Shown here piece by piece: positions 8,537 through 17,447 of a stretch of 64,000 nucleotides of DNA. Origin of the DNA: CAKSHP01 sp045636325 (lineage in GTDB: Bacteria; Bacillota; Clostridia; UBA1381; UMGS1253). Both the position numbers and the translations under genes were made by a program. The notes beneath the pieces are model-generated. The model saw only the letters and a program-made list of their open reading frames with translations. It did no database searches and had not been told where the DNA came from. The stretch spans positions 1 through 64,000 of the forward strand of contig JAZTXH010000010.1 in the NCBI GenBank assembly GCA_045636325.1, given 5' to 3'. The stretch's first letter is position 1. Each line of letters begins with the position of its first letter.

Positions 8537-9862
8537 ATGAAGATTAACAGAATATTTAGAAATTTAACAGAACAAGAAAAAATAAGTGCAATTTTATTTA
8601 TAGCGGTATGGCTTGTGTATATGGTTATAAGCATGACAAAGAGCGCATATGCCGCAACTATGGCATCTATTATCAGTGAAAAAATATTTGATAAAACTCA
8701 GGCAGGAACGATTAATGCGTGCTTTTATGTTTTTTATGGGGGAGCACAGCTTTTGGGCTTTCGATTGATTGATAAAATTTCACCAATGAAGTTTGTTAGT
8801 ATAACCATTGTAGGAACATTGCTTTCGATTATAGGAATGGCGGTTTCAAAAAGATTTGTTATGATGCTTGTTTGCTGGAGCTTTTGCGGGCTTGTGCAGT
8901 TTGCTGTATGGCCGGCTGTTTTGCGTATAATAGCGGAATATTTAGAGCCTTCGCAAAAGGAAAAAGCAATGGTTTATATTGCTTTTTCGTACTGTGTGGG
9001 TATGCTTGCAAATTATATTATTGCTGGTGTTGTTCTGAGTGTTGCTCATTGGAGAGCAGTTTTTTGGGTAACTGCAGTAATTTTGTCTTTAACACTGGCT
9101 TTGTGGCAGGCTGCTGTAATTAAGTATAAAGAGGGATATACACACCAATATGAGATAAACAAAAAAGCCCTTTGTGAAAAAAATAAGAACAAACAATCCG
9201 AAGGCACGGTTTGGGGAAAACAAAGTTTTTTAAAGCTTATTGCCGTAAGCGGCCTTATTATTATGCTTTTGCCTTCGTTTATAAGAACAATTCTTGATCT
9301 GGGTGTAAAATCCTGGGTGCCGACAATGATTACAGAATATTATGATGTTTCACCCGGATTTGCAAGCATGCTTACAAGTGTGCTGGTATTTATCAATCTT
9401 GGAGGGATATATATTGCAAACTGGATGTATCCGAAAAAAATTAAAAATACGGTAGTGGCGTACGGAATGTGTTTTTTAATTGCACTGCCCCTTATGGTTG
9501 TGCTTTTATGGATGGGAAAAATCCCTTTGGTTGTGTCGGTAATTTTATTAAGCGGAATCACAACGCTAATGTATTCGGGGCATCAGTTTATAAATGTTAT
9601 TATACCTGCATTTTTTGCAAAATATAATAAAACCGGAAGCGTAGCGGCGCTTCTTAATGCTTTTGCATCTTTTGGTGCAGTTGCGGCGAACTTTGGTCTT
9701 GGATATATAGCAGAGCATTATGGCTGGAACGGAACAATAATTATATGGATAATACTGGCGACAATTTCATTTGTTTTATGCATGGCGGCTGTGCCACTGT
9801 GGGAAAGATTTACTAATTTTAAAGGAGAAATTAAAAATGAGAAAACAGGCATCAGATTTTAG
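8537..9862 (+). CDS. Major facilitator superfamily transporter (GlpT/OPA-like)
   Basis: A 441-residue membrane protein with about 12 hydrophobic segments split into two halves by a charged loop near residues 200-230. The opening (about residues 15-50, including VWLVYMVISMTKSAYAATMA) and the strongly Gly/Ala-rich helices recall the organophosphate:phosphate antiporter branch (GlpT, UhpT); FGAVAANFGLGYIAEHYGWNG is a typical second-half segment. It would exchange or import an anionic or sugar-phosphate solute, but the substrate is not readable. The ATG at 8537 has no clear ribosome site (GAAAGACGGA at long spacing), and there is no obvious promoter. It lies just after a gene relic. Confidence 0.7.
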   Translation: MKINRIFRNLTEQEKISAILFIAVWLVYMVISMTKSAYAATMASIISEKIFDKTQAGTINACFYVFYGGAQLLGFRLIDKISPMKFVSITIVGTLLSIIGMAVSKRFVMMLVCWSFCGLVQFAVWPAVLRIIAEYLEPSQKEKAMVYIAFSYCVGMLANYIIAGVVLSVAHWRAVFWVTAVILSLTLALWQAAVIKYKEGYTHQYEINKKALCEKNKNKQSEGTVWGKQSFLKLIAVSGLIIMLLPSFIRTILDLGVKSWVPTMITEYYDVSPGFASMLTSVLVFINLGGIYIANWMYPKKIKNTVVAYGMCFLIALPLMVVLLWMGKIPLVVSVILLSGITTLMYSGHQFINVIIPAFFAKYNKTGSVAALLNAFASFGAVAANFGLGYIAEHYGWNGTIIIWIILATISFVLCMAAVPLWERFTNFKGEIKNEKTGIRF

Positions 9863-10072
9863 ATAAACGCAGTCAAGACAAGCGTACCTGGTCAGTGAGA
9901 TTACAGTTTTGTGCAGACACTTTTTAGGTTACTATGCAAGTCAGAGCAGATAAGATATGCACCTGTGGAAATTGAGGGTTAATTTGGCAATATGTATACA
10001 AAAGAAATTACCCAGGTTGGCAATGCAGTTATGGGGAAAGAGAAATTTTTTAATATGGAGGCGTTTTGGAAT

Positions 10073-10969
10073 ATGAAAACAGAAAAAAATATTCTTATTG
10101 CATTTATTTTAAATTTTTTGTTTGCTGTTTTTGAATTTATAGGCGGAGCTTTTACGGGAAGTGTAGCAATTATTTCCGATGCGGTGCACGATATTGGTGA
10201 TGCGCTCAGCATAGGTATTTCTTGTTTTTTGGAGCGCAAAAGCAAAAAACAACCTGACAGGGTCTATACTTACGGCTATATAAGATATTCTGTTATCGGA
10301 AGTCTTATTACAACTGTTATTTTGCTTTTCGGGTCAGTAATGGTAGGCTATAATGCAGTTTTAAGAATATTAAATCCCGTTAAAATAGATTACAACGGAA
10401 TGATTGTGTTTGCAATAATTGGTTCAATTGTGAATTTTTTGGCTGCGTGGTTTACAAAAGAGGGAGATTCTCTTAATCAGAAAGCTGTTAATCTTCATAT
10501 GCTTGAAGATGTTTTAGGTTGGATTGTGGTTTTGTTGGGTGCGGTTATTATGCGTTTTACCGATATATCTTTAATTGACTCTGTTATGTCAATCGGGATT
10601 TCTGTGTTTATATTTATAAATGCACTTAAAAACTTAAAGGATATTACAAATCTTTTTCTTGAAAAAATTCCGTCAGATACAGATGTTGAAGAAATAAGAA
10701 AACACCTGTGTAAAATTGATGGTGTTTCAGATGTTCATCATATTCATATATGGAGTATGGACGGATATAATCATTATGCGACAATGCATATCGTAACAAA
10801 CAGAGATGGTTATAGAGTTAAAGATGAAATAAGAAAAGAGCTTAAAGAACATAATATATGCCACGTTACGTTAGAGCTGGAAGGGGTGGACGAGCACTGC
10901 CACGATAAAGAATGTTGTGTGGAGCATCGTGAAAGCGGAGAACATAGCCACCATCATCACCATCATTAA
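10073..10969 (+). CDS. Cation diffusion facilitator (CDF) metal exporter with His-rich tail
   Basis: A CDF-family proton-coupled efflux protein of about 298 residues. The first transmembrane pair carries SVAIISDAVHDIGDALSIG, giving the Asp and His/Asp ligands of the transport site, and helix V carries HMLEDVLGWI. A C-terminal cytoplasmic domain (VHHIHIWSMDGYNHYATMHI) is typical of the CDF dimerisation fold. The last 30 residues are rich in Cys and His (HCHDKECC and a terminal run of six His), a probable metal buffer. Likely metals are Zn, Co or Fe. The longer frame from 9992 is less likely: GGAGG at 10057-10061 serves ATG 10073, which gives the short N-terminus usual for close relatives. No riboswitch was recognised upstream. 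Confidence 0.85.
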   Translation: MKTEKNILIAFILNFLFAVFEFIGGAFTGSVAIISDAVHDIGDALSIGISCFLERKSKKQPDRVYTYGYIRYSVIGSLITTVILLFGSVMVGYNAVLRILNPVKIDYNGMIVFAIIGSIVNFLAAWFTKEGDSLNQKAVNLHMLEDVLGWIVVLLGAVIMRFTDISLIDSVMSIGISVFIFINALKNLKDITNLFLEKIPSDTDVEEIRKHLCKIDGVSDVHHIHIWSMDGYNHYATMHIVTNRDGYRVKDEIRKELKEHNICHVTLELEGVDEHCHDKECCVEHRESGEHSHHHHHH

Positions 10970-11068
10970 TTCCTCCTGAAATTTGATGTATAAGTATATA
11001 TAAAGGCTGGAAAAGACCGCCTTTGGGGAAGAATAAAGCAGCACATATTGAATTATTCAATAAAAGGG

Positions 11069-11115
11069 AAAGAACAGATGCGCAAAGGGGAGATTTTTTG
11101 GCATCTGTTCTTTTT
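11069..11115 (+). terminator. Rho-independent terminator after the CDF gene
   Basis: AAAGAACAGATGC (11069-11081) pairs with GCATCTGTTCTTT (11101-11113) and is followed by T residues. It also lies about 70 nt beyond the end of the leftward noc gene. Confidence 0.75.
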
Positions 11116-11183
11116 AGGGAATGATAAATGAATAAGGGGTGGTGATATATCTATATGCGAAATGCAAAATATAAAAAGATTTA

Positions 11184-12011
11184 TCACAGAATATCTTTAG
11201 GAGGTTTCTTTATCCGGATAGTATATTCTGCATATTCGTCATATATACGTTCTTTAAGGGTAGCATCCATACCTGCATCTTTAAACATACCAATGCTCTG
11301 GCGTATGGTGTTTACCACTATCTGTGCACCGCGAAAGCCTGTGAAAAAGTGCTTTTTCTTTTGTGGCACAACAGTTTTAAATAAAATACTGTCAATAAGC
11401 TCTTCTGATTTTTTTACGTTAAGACCGTTTTTAATAATAATATTAAGAACCCTGAGCTGAGTATGCTCGTCTTCAATCTTTAAAAGAGCTCTTGCGTGGC
11501 GTTCGGAAAGCTTTTCTGAAAACAAAAGCCGCTTTACCGATTCGGGAAGCTTTAAAAGTCTTAGCTTGTTAGCAATGGTTGACTGATTTTTGCCCACCTT
11601 TTCGGCGATTTCTTCCTGAGTCATATTATGATACTTTATAAGTCTGGCATATCCTTGCGCCTCTTCCATATACGAAAGGTCTGCCCTTTGCAGATTTTCA
11701 AGTAATGCTATTATTGCAGAATCGTTGTCGGAAATATCATATACAATAGCGGGAATAACTTCAAGGCCTGCGAGCTTGCTTGCCCGAAGTCGCCTCTCGC
11801 CTGCAATAAGCTCATATGTATCGCCGAAACTTTTTCTTACACTTATGGGTTGCAAAACGCCTACCGACTTGATTGACGCGCTAAGCTCAGACAGTGCATT
11901 CTGGTCAAAGTGATGTCTTGGCTGAAAGGGATTTGGATAAACCGCTTTTACCGGCACATATATAACATTCTTTTCGCATACCTGATTTTCCTGATACGTT
12001 GCTTGTTTCAT
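11184..12011 (-). CDS. noc: Nucleoid occlusion protein Noc (ParB/Spo0J family)
   Basis: A 275-residue ParB-like CTPase. The N-terminal ParB domain has the CTP-binding motifs GERRLRASKLAG (about residues 71-82) and ENLQRADLS (about 108-116). The central helix-turn-helix TQEEIAEKVGKNQSTIANKL matches Noc rather than chromosome-partition ParB. Bacillus Noc is 283 residues long. Noc binds dispersed chromosomal sites, spreads with CTP, and keeps the division septum off the nucleoid at the membrane. Its neighbour upstream is rsmG, the order also seen in Bacillus (rsmG-noc-soj-spo0J), but soj and spo0J are absent here. The gene has its own promoter in the 148-nt gap and a GAAAGGCG ribosome site. No canonical parS or Noc-binding site was noticed. 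Confidence 0.85.
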   Translation of the reverse strand: MKQATYQENQVCEKNVIYVPVKAVYPNPFQPRHHFDQNALSELSASIKSVGVLQPISVRKSFGDTYELIAGERRLRASKLAGLEVIPAIVYDISDNDSAIIALLENLQRADLSYMEEAQGYARLIKYHNMTQEEIAEKVGKNQSTIANKLRLLKLPESVKRLLFSEKLSERHARALLKIEDEHTQLRVLNIIIKNGLNVKKSEELIDSILFKTVVPQKKKHFFTGFRGAQIVVNTIRQSIGMFKDAGMDATLKERIYDEYAEYTIRIKKPPKDIL

Positions 12012-12090
12012 AATTTTTCGCCTTTCTGTAGCTTATAAAAGTCAATGGGTCTTTATACAAAAACTAAAGCGACCTGACAGTTATTATATT

Positions 12091-12119
12091 ATCATAAAAT
12101 GGAATAAAAATAAAGTCAA
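12091..12119 (-). promoter_or_regulatory. Predicted sigma-A promoter for noc
   Basis: On the minus strand, TTGACT (12114-12119), a 17-nt spacer and TATGAT (12091-12096), giving an untranslated leader of about 70 nt. Confidence 0.6.
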
Positions 12120-12159
12120 ATCGCTTGCTACAAAAATACAAAATATTTTATTTTATTAC

Positions 12160-12864
12160 TTATTTTAACGGATTATTTATCGGCTTTGCGCCGTTTCTGG
12201 GGTATTTTTGAGGAGTGTCGCAAATTTTGTCAACCAAAACTATTTTATGAGCAAGTTCGCCTAATTTTATATTTTTTACTTCTCTTAAATTTCCCCCTAA
12301 AATTTTGATTGCGTTTTTCGCCTCAATAATTTCATCTTCTGCAGCAGGGCCTTTTAAAGGTGCAAACACGCCTCCTTTTTTAACAAAAGGAAGGCAGTAT
12401 TCCGAAAGCGTTGTAAGGTTAGCAACAGCCCTTGATGTGGCAATGTCAAACATCTGGCGGAAGGCAGAATTTTTTGCCGCCACCTCTGCCCTTGCGTGAA
12501 CACAGGCTACATCAAGATTTAAAAGAGAAGAGCATTTTTTTAAAAACACAATTCTTTTATTTAGCGAGTCTAAAAGAGTAAGCTTTAAATCGGGACGCAG
12601 AATTTTTAACACCATTCCGGGAAAGCCTGCCCCTGTGCCCACATCAATAACGGATGAGTATGGCTTTATATCCAGAACGGATAAAAGGGAGCCACAGTCT
12701 GCAAAATGCTTTATTGCCACCTGTTCCTTTTCAGTTATAGCCGTAAGGTTAACATTTTCATTATATTCAATAAGAAATTCAAAATATTTGTTAAACTGTT
12801 CAAGCTGATAATCACTTACAGTAATACCCATATAAGAAAAGCTTTTTTGTAATACATTATTCAT
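12160..12864 (-). CDS. rsmG: 16S rRNA (guanine-527-N7)-methyltransferase RsmG
   Basis: A 234-residue SAM-dependent methyltransferase (GidB family) that methylates G527 of 16S rRNA. Characteristic segments are LIEYNENVNLTAITE near residue 30, KHFADC, the SAM-binding VIDVGTGAGFPGMVLKI at about 75-90, and ATSRAVANL at about 125. The frame can be extended to a GTG at 12918, but a near-consensus promoter (-10 box at 12899-12904) overlaps that extension, so the GTG is upstream of the transcription start. ATG 12864 is therefore chosen; its ribosome site is a modest AAAGGCAGG. It lies upstream of noc on the same strand. Confidence 0.9.
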   Translation of the reverse strand: MNNVLQKSFSYMGITVSDYQLEQFNKYFEFLIEYNENVNLTAITEKEQVAIKHFADCGSLLSVLDIKPYSSVIDVGTGAGFPGMVLKILRPDLKLTLLDSLNKRIVFLKKCSSLLNLDVACVHARAEVAAKNSAFRQMFDIATSRAVANLTTLSEYCLPFVKKGGVFAPLKGPAAEDEIIEAKNAIKILGGNLREVKNIKLGELAHKIVLVDKICDTPQKYPRNGAKPINNPLK

Positions 12865-12898
12865 TTGTCTGCCTGCCTTTCGAGCGTTTCTTTGATAC

Positions 12899-12927
12899 AG
12901 TATATCATTTATGGACACTCAAGTCAA
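12899..12927 (-). promoter_or_regulatory. Predicted sigma-A promoter for rsmG
   Basis: On the minus strand, TTGACT (12922-12927), a 17-nt spacer and TATACT (12899-12904). It decides the rsmG start by placing the transcript start near 12892. Confidence 0.7.
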
Positions 12928-13044
12928 ATTTTTATGTTTTTAGAAGTACTTTCTTCCTAATTATATATTAATAAAAAATTCTTTTAAAAAATGCAACCTT
13001 TCGTATGCCTAAAAAGTATTATTAAGGGGTAAATTTTTACTTTT

Positions 13045-13073
13045 TTGACAAATTTAGAAAAACTGTATATAAT
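13045..13073 (+). promoter_or_regulatory. Consensus sigma-A promoter P1 upstream of the S-layer gene
   Basis: TTGACA (13045-13050), a 17-nt spacer and TATAAT (13068-13073): a perfect consensus match. Its transcript would meet a hairpin within about 15 nt of starting. Confidence 0.7.
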
Positions 13074-13090
13074 AAATCTTGCAGAGCCAG

Positions 13091-13121
13091 AGGATGCAAA
13101 TAAAAAAATTATCTGCATCCT
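13091..13121 (+). ncRNA. Hairpin just after P1: attenuator or end of a tiny RNA
   Basis: AGGATGCAAATAA (13091-13103) pairs with TTATCTGCATCCT (13109-13121) with one mismatch, around a 5-nt A loop, then TTTGAATTT. Coming immediately after a perfect promoter and 320 bases before the gene, it could terminate P1 transcripts as a short RNA of about 45 nt, or act as a leader structure. The rest of 12928-13265 is AT-rich with no gene. Confidence 0.35.
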
Positions 13122-13265
13122 TTGAATTTGACAAATGCAGCAATTCAAAACAGTTGTTTTTGTGCAGAATATACCAATAAAATTGGCAAAAATGACAGAA
13201 TTGTGATATAAGTAACATAGCTGTGTTACTAAGTTTACAGTTATATTACAAGTGCAAAATTAGTA

Positions 13266-13294
13266 TTGACATACAAATTTTACAGTGATATAAT
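13266..13294 (+). promoter_or_regulatory. Consensus sigma-A promoter P2 for the S-layer gene
   Basis: TTGACA (13266-13271), a 17-nt spacer and TATAAT (13289-13294): a perfect consensus, suited to very high expression. The leader is about 128 nt. Confidence 0.75.
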
Positions 13295-13351
13295 TGTGCC
13301 ATGAAGATGATAGGATATCTTTGGATGCTTGTCATCGTCGGGCGGGTCGCG

Positions 13352-13396
13352 TTGAAAGAGAGTGACCGCGGCTCGCTAAAAAAAATACTCTTTCAA
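13352..13396 (+). promoter_or_regulatory. Stable hairpin in the 5' leader of the S-layer mRNA
   Basis: TTGAAAGAG (13352-13360) pairs with CTCTTTCAA (13388-13396), enclosing a second helix around CCGCGG. It ends 17 nt before the AAGGAGG ribosome site (13414-13420). Such 5' stems can stabilise abundant S-layer mRNAs; that role is inferred. Confidence 0.4.
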
Positions 13397-13428
13397 AAAA
13401 ATTATATTTTTATAAGGAGGAATTGAGA

Positions 13429-16400
13429 ATGATGAAAAATCTCAAAAAGGTTTTAGCATTAGTTCTTGTATTCGCAATGTCTCTTTCTGTAGTAGCTTTC
13501 GCTGGTGCAGCATATCCCGATGTTGACGATGCAGCTACATATGCTGAAGCAGTAAGAATTCTTAAGTCACTTGGTATTATGAAGGGTGACGATCAGGGTA
13601 ATTTTAATCCTGACAAGACAGTTACAAGAGGCGAAATGGCTACTATTCTTTGTAACTTAACAGGTGTTGGCGCTCAGGCTCCTGTTGATACAGGTTTTGC
13701 TGACACAACAAGCGCACACTGGGCATCCGGTTATGTTGCATACGCTAAGAATGCAGGCTGGATTAATGGTTATGATGCAAACACATTTGGTCCCGATGAC
13801 GTTGTTAAATGGGAACAGGCTGTTAAGCTAATCATGGCTGCAGCTAACTGGGGCATCTATGCTGAAGAAAATGGCGGCTACCCCACAGGTTGGGTAATGG
13901 CTGGTGCAGAAGCTGAAATCACACGTGCAGGTGCTGCAGGTGGTATCGGTGAAGATTGTACAAGAGCTAAGGTTGCTATGCTTCTTTACTACGCTTTAGA
14001 CGCTAACACAATGAAGCAGACAGCTTTCGGTGATAAGAAATGGGAAATCCAGGAGAATGAAACACTTCTTTCTAAGTACCTTGACACATACAAGGTAGAA
14101 GGTAAAGTTGCTAACTCATTCAAGCATGATGATGATCTTGATGAAGGTTACATTGATTACCTAATCACAAAGAATCTTGATGTTAAAGTTGCTGATGTAA
14201 CAGGTAAAATCGGTGCTGTTGAAAAGTACACAGGCGAAGGCGATGACAAGACATTCGTTGGTTATGCACTAAACGAAGTTGAAGCTGTTGCTGAAGCTGC
14301 TGACCTACTTGGTTACACATCTATCGCTTACATCAAGGTTGACGATAACGATGATGTTGCTATCGTTGCTATCGCTGCTAAGGGCGCAAGAAACAAGAGC
14401 GTAACAATTTCTGATATGGATCTTGTTTGGAACGCTGAAGATGATTACGATGCAGACAGAGCTAACAGAAACCCCAACTTTGAGGGTGAAAACAAGAGAT
14501 TCTGCTACTGGAACGACAGAGATGAAGATAACTTCATCACAACAGCTAAAGTTGACGATGCTTACATGGTTGTTAAGAACAACACAACAGAAGAAATCGC
14601 AGCTGATGCTACAACTGAAGAAGTTTTAGCTATCCTTGTTCCTGCTGCAGGTACAATCGAAATGACAGATACAGATAACGATGGTGACATCGACCTATTC
14701 AACGTATATGCTTATGGCGTAGCAGTTGTTGACGCTGTAAACGCTGCTAAGCAGAGAGTTCTTCTAAAAGAGAAGACACCTAACATCACAACTGGTTCTC
14801 TTAAGTTTGACGTTGAAGAAGTTGAAAATCTTAAGGACGTTTCTATCACATTAGACGGTGAAGAAATCGCTATTGAAGATCTTGCTGAAAACGACGTTCT
14901 AACAATTTCTTGTAATAATTACGCTGACCCCAGATACTACACTATCGCAGTATCAAGAGCTACAGTTGAAGGTAAAGTAACAGGTATCGCTTCTGATAAC
15001 GAATCTATCTTCATCGGTGGTGTAGAATACGAAGTAGTTGATGGTCTTCTTACAATCGGTTCTGACGTTGAAATGTCAGATGAAGGTATCTTCTATCTTG
15101 ATGCAACAGGTAAGATCGCTGCTGTAGATTCTACAACAGTTGCATCTTCTAACTACGGTATCGTTGACAAGTTCGCTAAGGATTCAATGGGTACAGTTTC
15201 TATGAGACTTCTTACTCTTGATGGTTCTAAGCTAACAGCTAACGTTGCTGACAAAGTAAAGGTTAACGGCGTTAAAGTTGTTCTTGAAGATGCACTTGCT
15301 GACATCGCTACAGTTGATGACGAAGATGTTGCTACTGTTAAAGCAGATGTTGCTGCAGCAATTGCTGATATGGATATTCCTGTAGCTGGTTATGCTTATG
15401 GAAAAACAGTTGATGGTGATCTTGTATCAAAGACATGGTATGACTTCGTTGCTGATATCCTTGCAGGTACAATCGTTCCTGCATATGCAGAAGATGAAGA
15501 TGGAAACTCTAACGGTGCAGAGGCTAGACTTAACAAGCTAATCACATATGACACAGCTGATGGCGAAATTGATGAAATCACATTCGCAATCGCTTCTAAC
15601 GATACAAAGAAATTTGGTTATGTTGGCGAAGCTGGTGCTAATGTTGAATGGCAGGCTAAGAACAGCAGATTCCAGGGTGGTAAGACACTTTCTGACTCAA
15701 CAGTAGTATTCAACCTAGCTGGTACAATCGACGATTGGAAGATTGCTAAGGCTGAAAACCTTGTTGATGAAAACGAATACAGACCTTACTACTTCGCAAT
15801 GCAGAACGACGGTACAGTTGGCGCAGTTGTAATCTTCTCTTCTACATCTAACATCAACCAGGATGCTTCTCTTGCATACTTTGTTGACGCTAGACAGGGT
15901 GTTTACGAGCTTGCTAACGACGAAGAAGATGTTTACTTTGTAAACTACTATGTTGACGGTGCTCTTGCAGCAGAAGCTCTTCCCGTTTACGAGGATGAGT
16001 ATGTTGCAATGACAGCTGGTACAGCATTCTTGTTCGCAAAAGACGATAAGGGTATCGTAGACCAGATCGTTCCTGTATTCACAGCTGACGTTCCTGCATT
16101 CTACAATATCTGCGTTGGCGATGTTGAAGGCGCTCTTGATGATTTCATGAAGTACAACGATTCTAAGAAGCTTGACAACGAAGTATACTACGGTGTACTT
16201 GTTAAGGCTGCAAGCGGTAAGCTTACAGTAGCTGCAGCTCCTGCTGAAGATGCTGAGTCTATCGCATTCGATACATTCGAAAACATCGTAGTTCCTGAAA
16301 CTGCAAAAGTTCTTCAGTACAAAGCTTATGCTTCTACAGACGCTAAGAAATTAGTTGCTTGTGATACAATTGTTGACCTTGAAGCTTCTTCTTATGTAAG

Positions 16401-16512
16401 AGTTACAGGTACACAGGATATCAACCTTGCAGAGTCTGATTTAACATACGTATTCTTCAGAATGAACAACGGCGTTGTTACAGAAGTTGTTGGTCTTGAC
16501 TACGTAAAATAA
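13429..16512 (+). CDS. SLH-domain surface protein, probable major S-layer protein
   Basis: A 1027-residue secreted protein. Residues 1-27 form a signal peptide (Lys-rich start, VLALVLVFAMSLSVVAFA core). Three SLH domains follow at about 28-85 (SLGIMKGDDQGNFNPDKTVT), 88-145 (AGWINGYDANTFGPDD) and 148-190 (a degenerate third). SLH triplets bind pyruvylated secondary cell-wall polymer. The remaining 830 residues are acidic and rich in Ala, Val, Asp and Thr with no known domain, apart from a calcium-loop-like DTDNDGDIDLF. Codon use is visibly biased (GCT, AAC, GTT, CTT), unlike neighbours, as in highly expressed genes. With consensus promoters and a strong terminator it is a good candidate for the main S-layer subunit. 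Start: the frame reaches TTG 13423, but AAGGAGG fits ATG 13429. A paralogue lies at 42579. Confidence 0.85.
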   Translation: MMKNLKKVLALVLVFAMSLSVVAFAGAAYPDVDDAATYAEAVRILKSLGIMKGDDQGNFNPDKTVTRGEMATILCNLTGVGAQAPVDTGFADTTSAHWASGYVAYAKNAGWINGYDANTFGPDDVVKWEQAVKLIMAAANWGIYAEENGGYPTGWVMAGAEAEITRAGAAGGIGEDCTRAKVAMLLYYALDANTMKQTAFGDKKWEIQENETLLSKYLDTYKVEGKVANSFKHDDDLDEGYIDYLITKNLDVKVADVTGKIGAVEKYTGEGDDKTFVGYALNEVEAVAEAADLLGYTSIAYIKVDDNDDVAIVAIAAKGARNKSVTISDMDLVWNAEDDYDADRANRNPNFEGENKRFCYWNDRDEDNFITTAKVDDAYMVVKNNTTEEIAADATTEEVLAILVPAAGTIEMTDTDNDGDIDLFNVYAYGVAVVDAVNAAKQRVLLKEKTPNITTGSLKFDVEEVENLKDVSITLDGEEIAIEDLAENDVLTISCNNYADPRYYTIAVSRATVEGKVTGIASDNESIFIGGVEYEVVDGLLTIGSDVEMSDEGIFYLDATGKIAAVDSTTVASSNYGIVDKFAKDSMGTVSMRLLTLDGSKLTANVADKVKVNGVKVVLEDALADIATVDDEDVATVKADVAAAIADMDIPVAGYAYGKTVDGDLVSKTWYDFVADILAGTIVPAYAEDEDGNSNGAEARLNKLITYDTADGEIDEITFAIASNDTKKFGYVGEAGANVEWQAKNSRFQGGKTLSDSTVVFNLAGTIDDWKIAKAENLVDENEYRPYYFAMQNDGTVGAVVIFSSTSNINQDASLAYFVDARQGVYELANDEEDVYFVNYYVDGALAAEALPVYEDEYVAMTAGTAFLFAKDDKGIVDQIVPVFTADVPAFYNICVGDVEGALDDFMKYNDSKKLDNEVYYGVLVKAASGKLTVAAAPAEDAESIAFDTFENIVVPETAKVLQYKAYASTDAKKLVACDTIVDLEASSYVRVTGTQDINLAESDLTYVFFRMNNGVVTEVVGLDYVK

Positions 16513-16540
16513 TTAACTAATTGTTAGTTATTAACTTAAA

Positions 16541-16576
16541 AAAAAGAGCTATACCCGAAAGGGTGTAGCTCTTTTT
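16541..16576. terminator. Strong bidirectional terminator
   Basis: AAAAAGAGCTATACCC (16541-16556), a GAAA tetraloop and GGGTGTAGCTCTTTTT (16561-16576), with one G-U wobble. It ends the S-layer gene and, in reverse, the folD transcript. Confidence 0.9.
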
Positions 16577-16595
16577 ACATAAATTAACTATACTC

Positions 16596-17447
16596 TTATT
16601 TATCCTGTGCCAGAATTGCCGCACGAACTGCGTTTTTCATTAATACCGCACGGGTCATAACTCCAACACCGCCGGGAACAGGTGTAATGTATGAGGCTTT
16701 CTTTTCTGCGCTTTCAAAATGAACATCGCCAACTAATTTGCCTTCGCCGTTGCGGTTCATACCAACATCAATAACAACCACACCTTCTTTAATCATATCT
16801 CCTGTTACAAATTCACCCTTACCAATTGCAACCACTAAAATATCAGCACGCTTTGTTACTTCCTTTAAATCCTTTGTTTTGGAATGGCAAATTGTAACTG
16901 TGCCGCTTTTCTGTAAAAGTAAAAGTGCCTGAGGCTTGCCTACTATATTGCTTCTGCCGATAACCACACATTCCTTGCCCGCAACATCAATGTTATATGC
17001 CTCTAAAAGCTCCATAACTCCCGCGGGTGTGCAGGGCAGAAATTCATAATCACCAATCATAATTTTGCCCACGTTAAAGGGGTGGAATGCATCCACGTCC
17101 TTTTTTGGGTCAATTGCATTTATAACTGTTTTTTCGTCTATATGCTTCGGAAGGGGCAGCTGCACCAAAAGACCTGAAACTGAGTTGTCTTTATTTAACT
17201 TATCTACCAATGCTAAAAGCTCTTCCTGAGTTGTTTCTTCCGGCAAAGGAAAATGTTTTGATTCAATTCCAATCTGCTCACAGTCACGGATTTTACCGCC
17301 CACATAAACCTTACTTGCAGGGTCGTCGCCTACTATAATAACCGCTAAACACGGATTAATGCCTTTTTCCTTTAGCTCTGCTACCTGAAGCTTTAAATCT
17401 TCCTTTATTTTCTGTGATACTGCTTTTCCGTCTATTATTGTTGCCAT
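16596..17447 (-). CDS. folD: Bifunctional methylene-THF dehydrogenase / methenyl-THF cyclohydrolase FolD
   Basis: A 283-residue one-carbon enzyme that interconverts 5,10-methylene-THF, methenyl-THF and 10-formyl-THF with NADP. Family hallmarks: ASKVYVGGKIRDCEQIGI with the catalytic Lys at about residue 56, LLVQLPLPKHI at about 97, DVDAFHP at about 120, CTPAGVMELL, VIGRSNIVGKPQALLL, and the C-terminal TPVPGGVGVMTRA. The start is ATG 17447, with GGAGGAAG ten bases upstream; the longer frame to 17477 is rejected. This start lies inside the end of ygiQ, giving a 92-nt same-strand overlap, so folD translation is probably coupled to ygiQ and no separate promoter is seen. Confidence 0.95.
   Translation of the reverse strand: MATIIDGKAVSQKIKEDLKLQVAELKEKGINPCLAVIIVGDDPASKVYVGGKIRDCEQIGIESKHFPLPEETTQEELLALVDKLNKDNSVSGLLVQLPLPKHIDEKTVINAIDPKKDVDAFHPFNVGKIMIGDYEFLPCTPAGVMELLEAYNIDVAGKECVVIGRSNIVGKPQALLLLQKSGTVTICHSKTKDLKEVTKRADILVVAIGKGEFVTGDMIKEGVVVIDVGMNRNGEGKLVGDVHFESAEKKASYITPVPGGVGVMTRAVLMKNAVRAAILAQDK

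Noticed and set aside
9863..10072. Metal riboswitch before the CDF exporter
   Set aside because: No NiCo or yybP-ykoY-type conserved segments could be matched by eye.
11002..11024. AAAGGC/GCCTTT hairpin
   Set aside because: Short stem without a T run; the real terminator lies about 60 bases further on.
12865..12918. N-terminal extension of rsmG to GTG 12918
   Set aside because: A near-consensus promoter lies within and upstream of this segment, so it is not transcribed.
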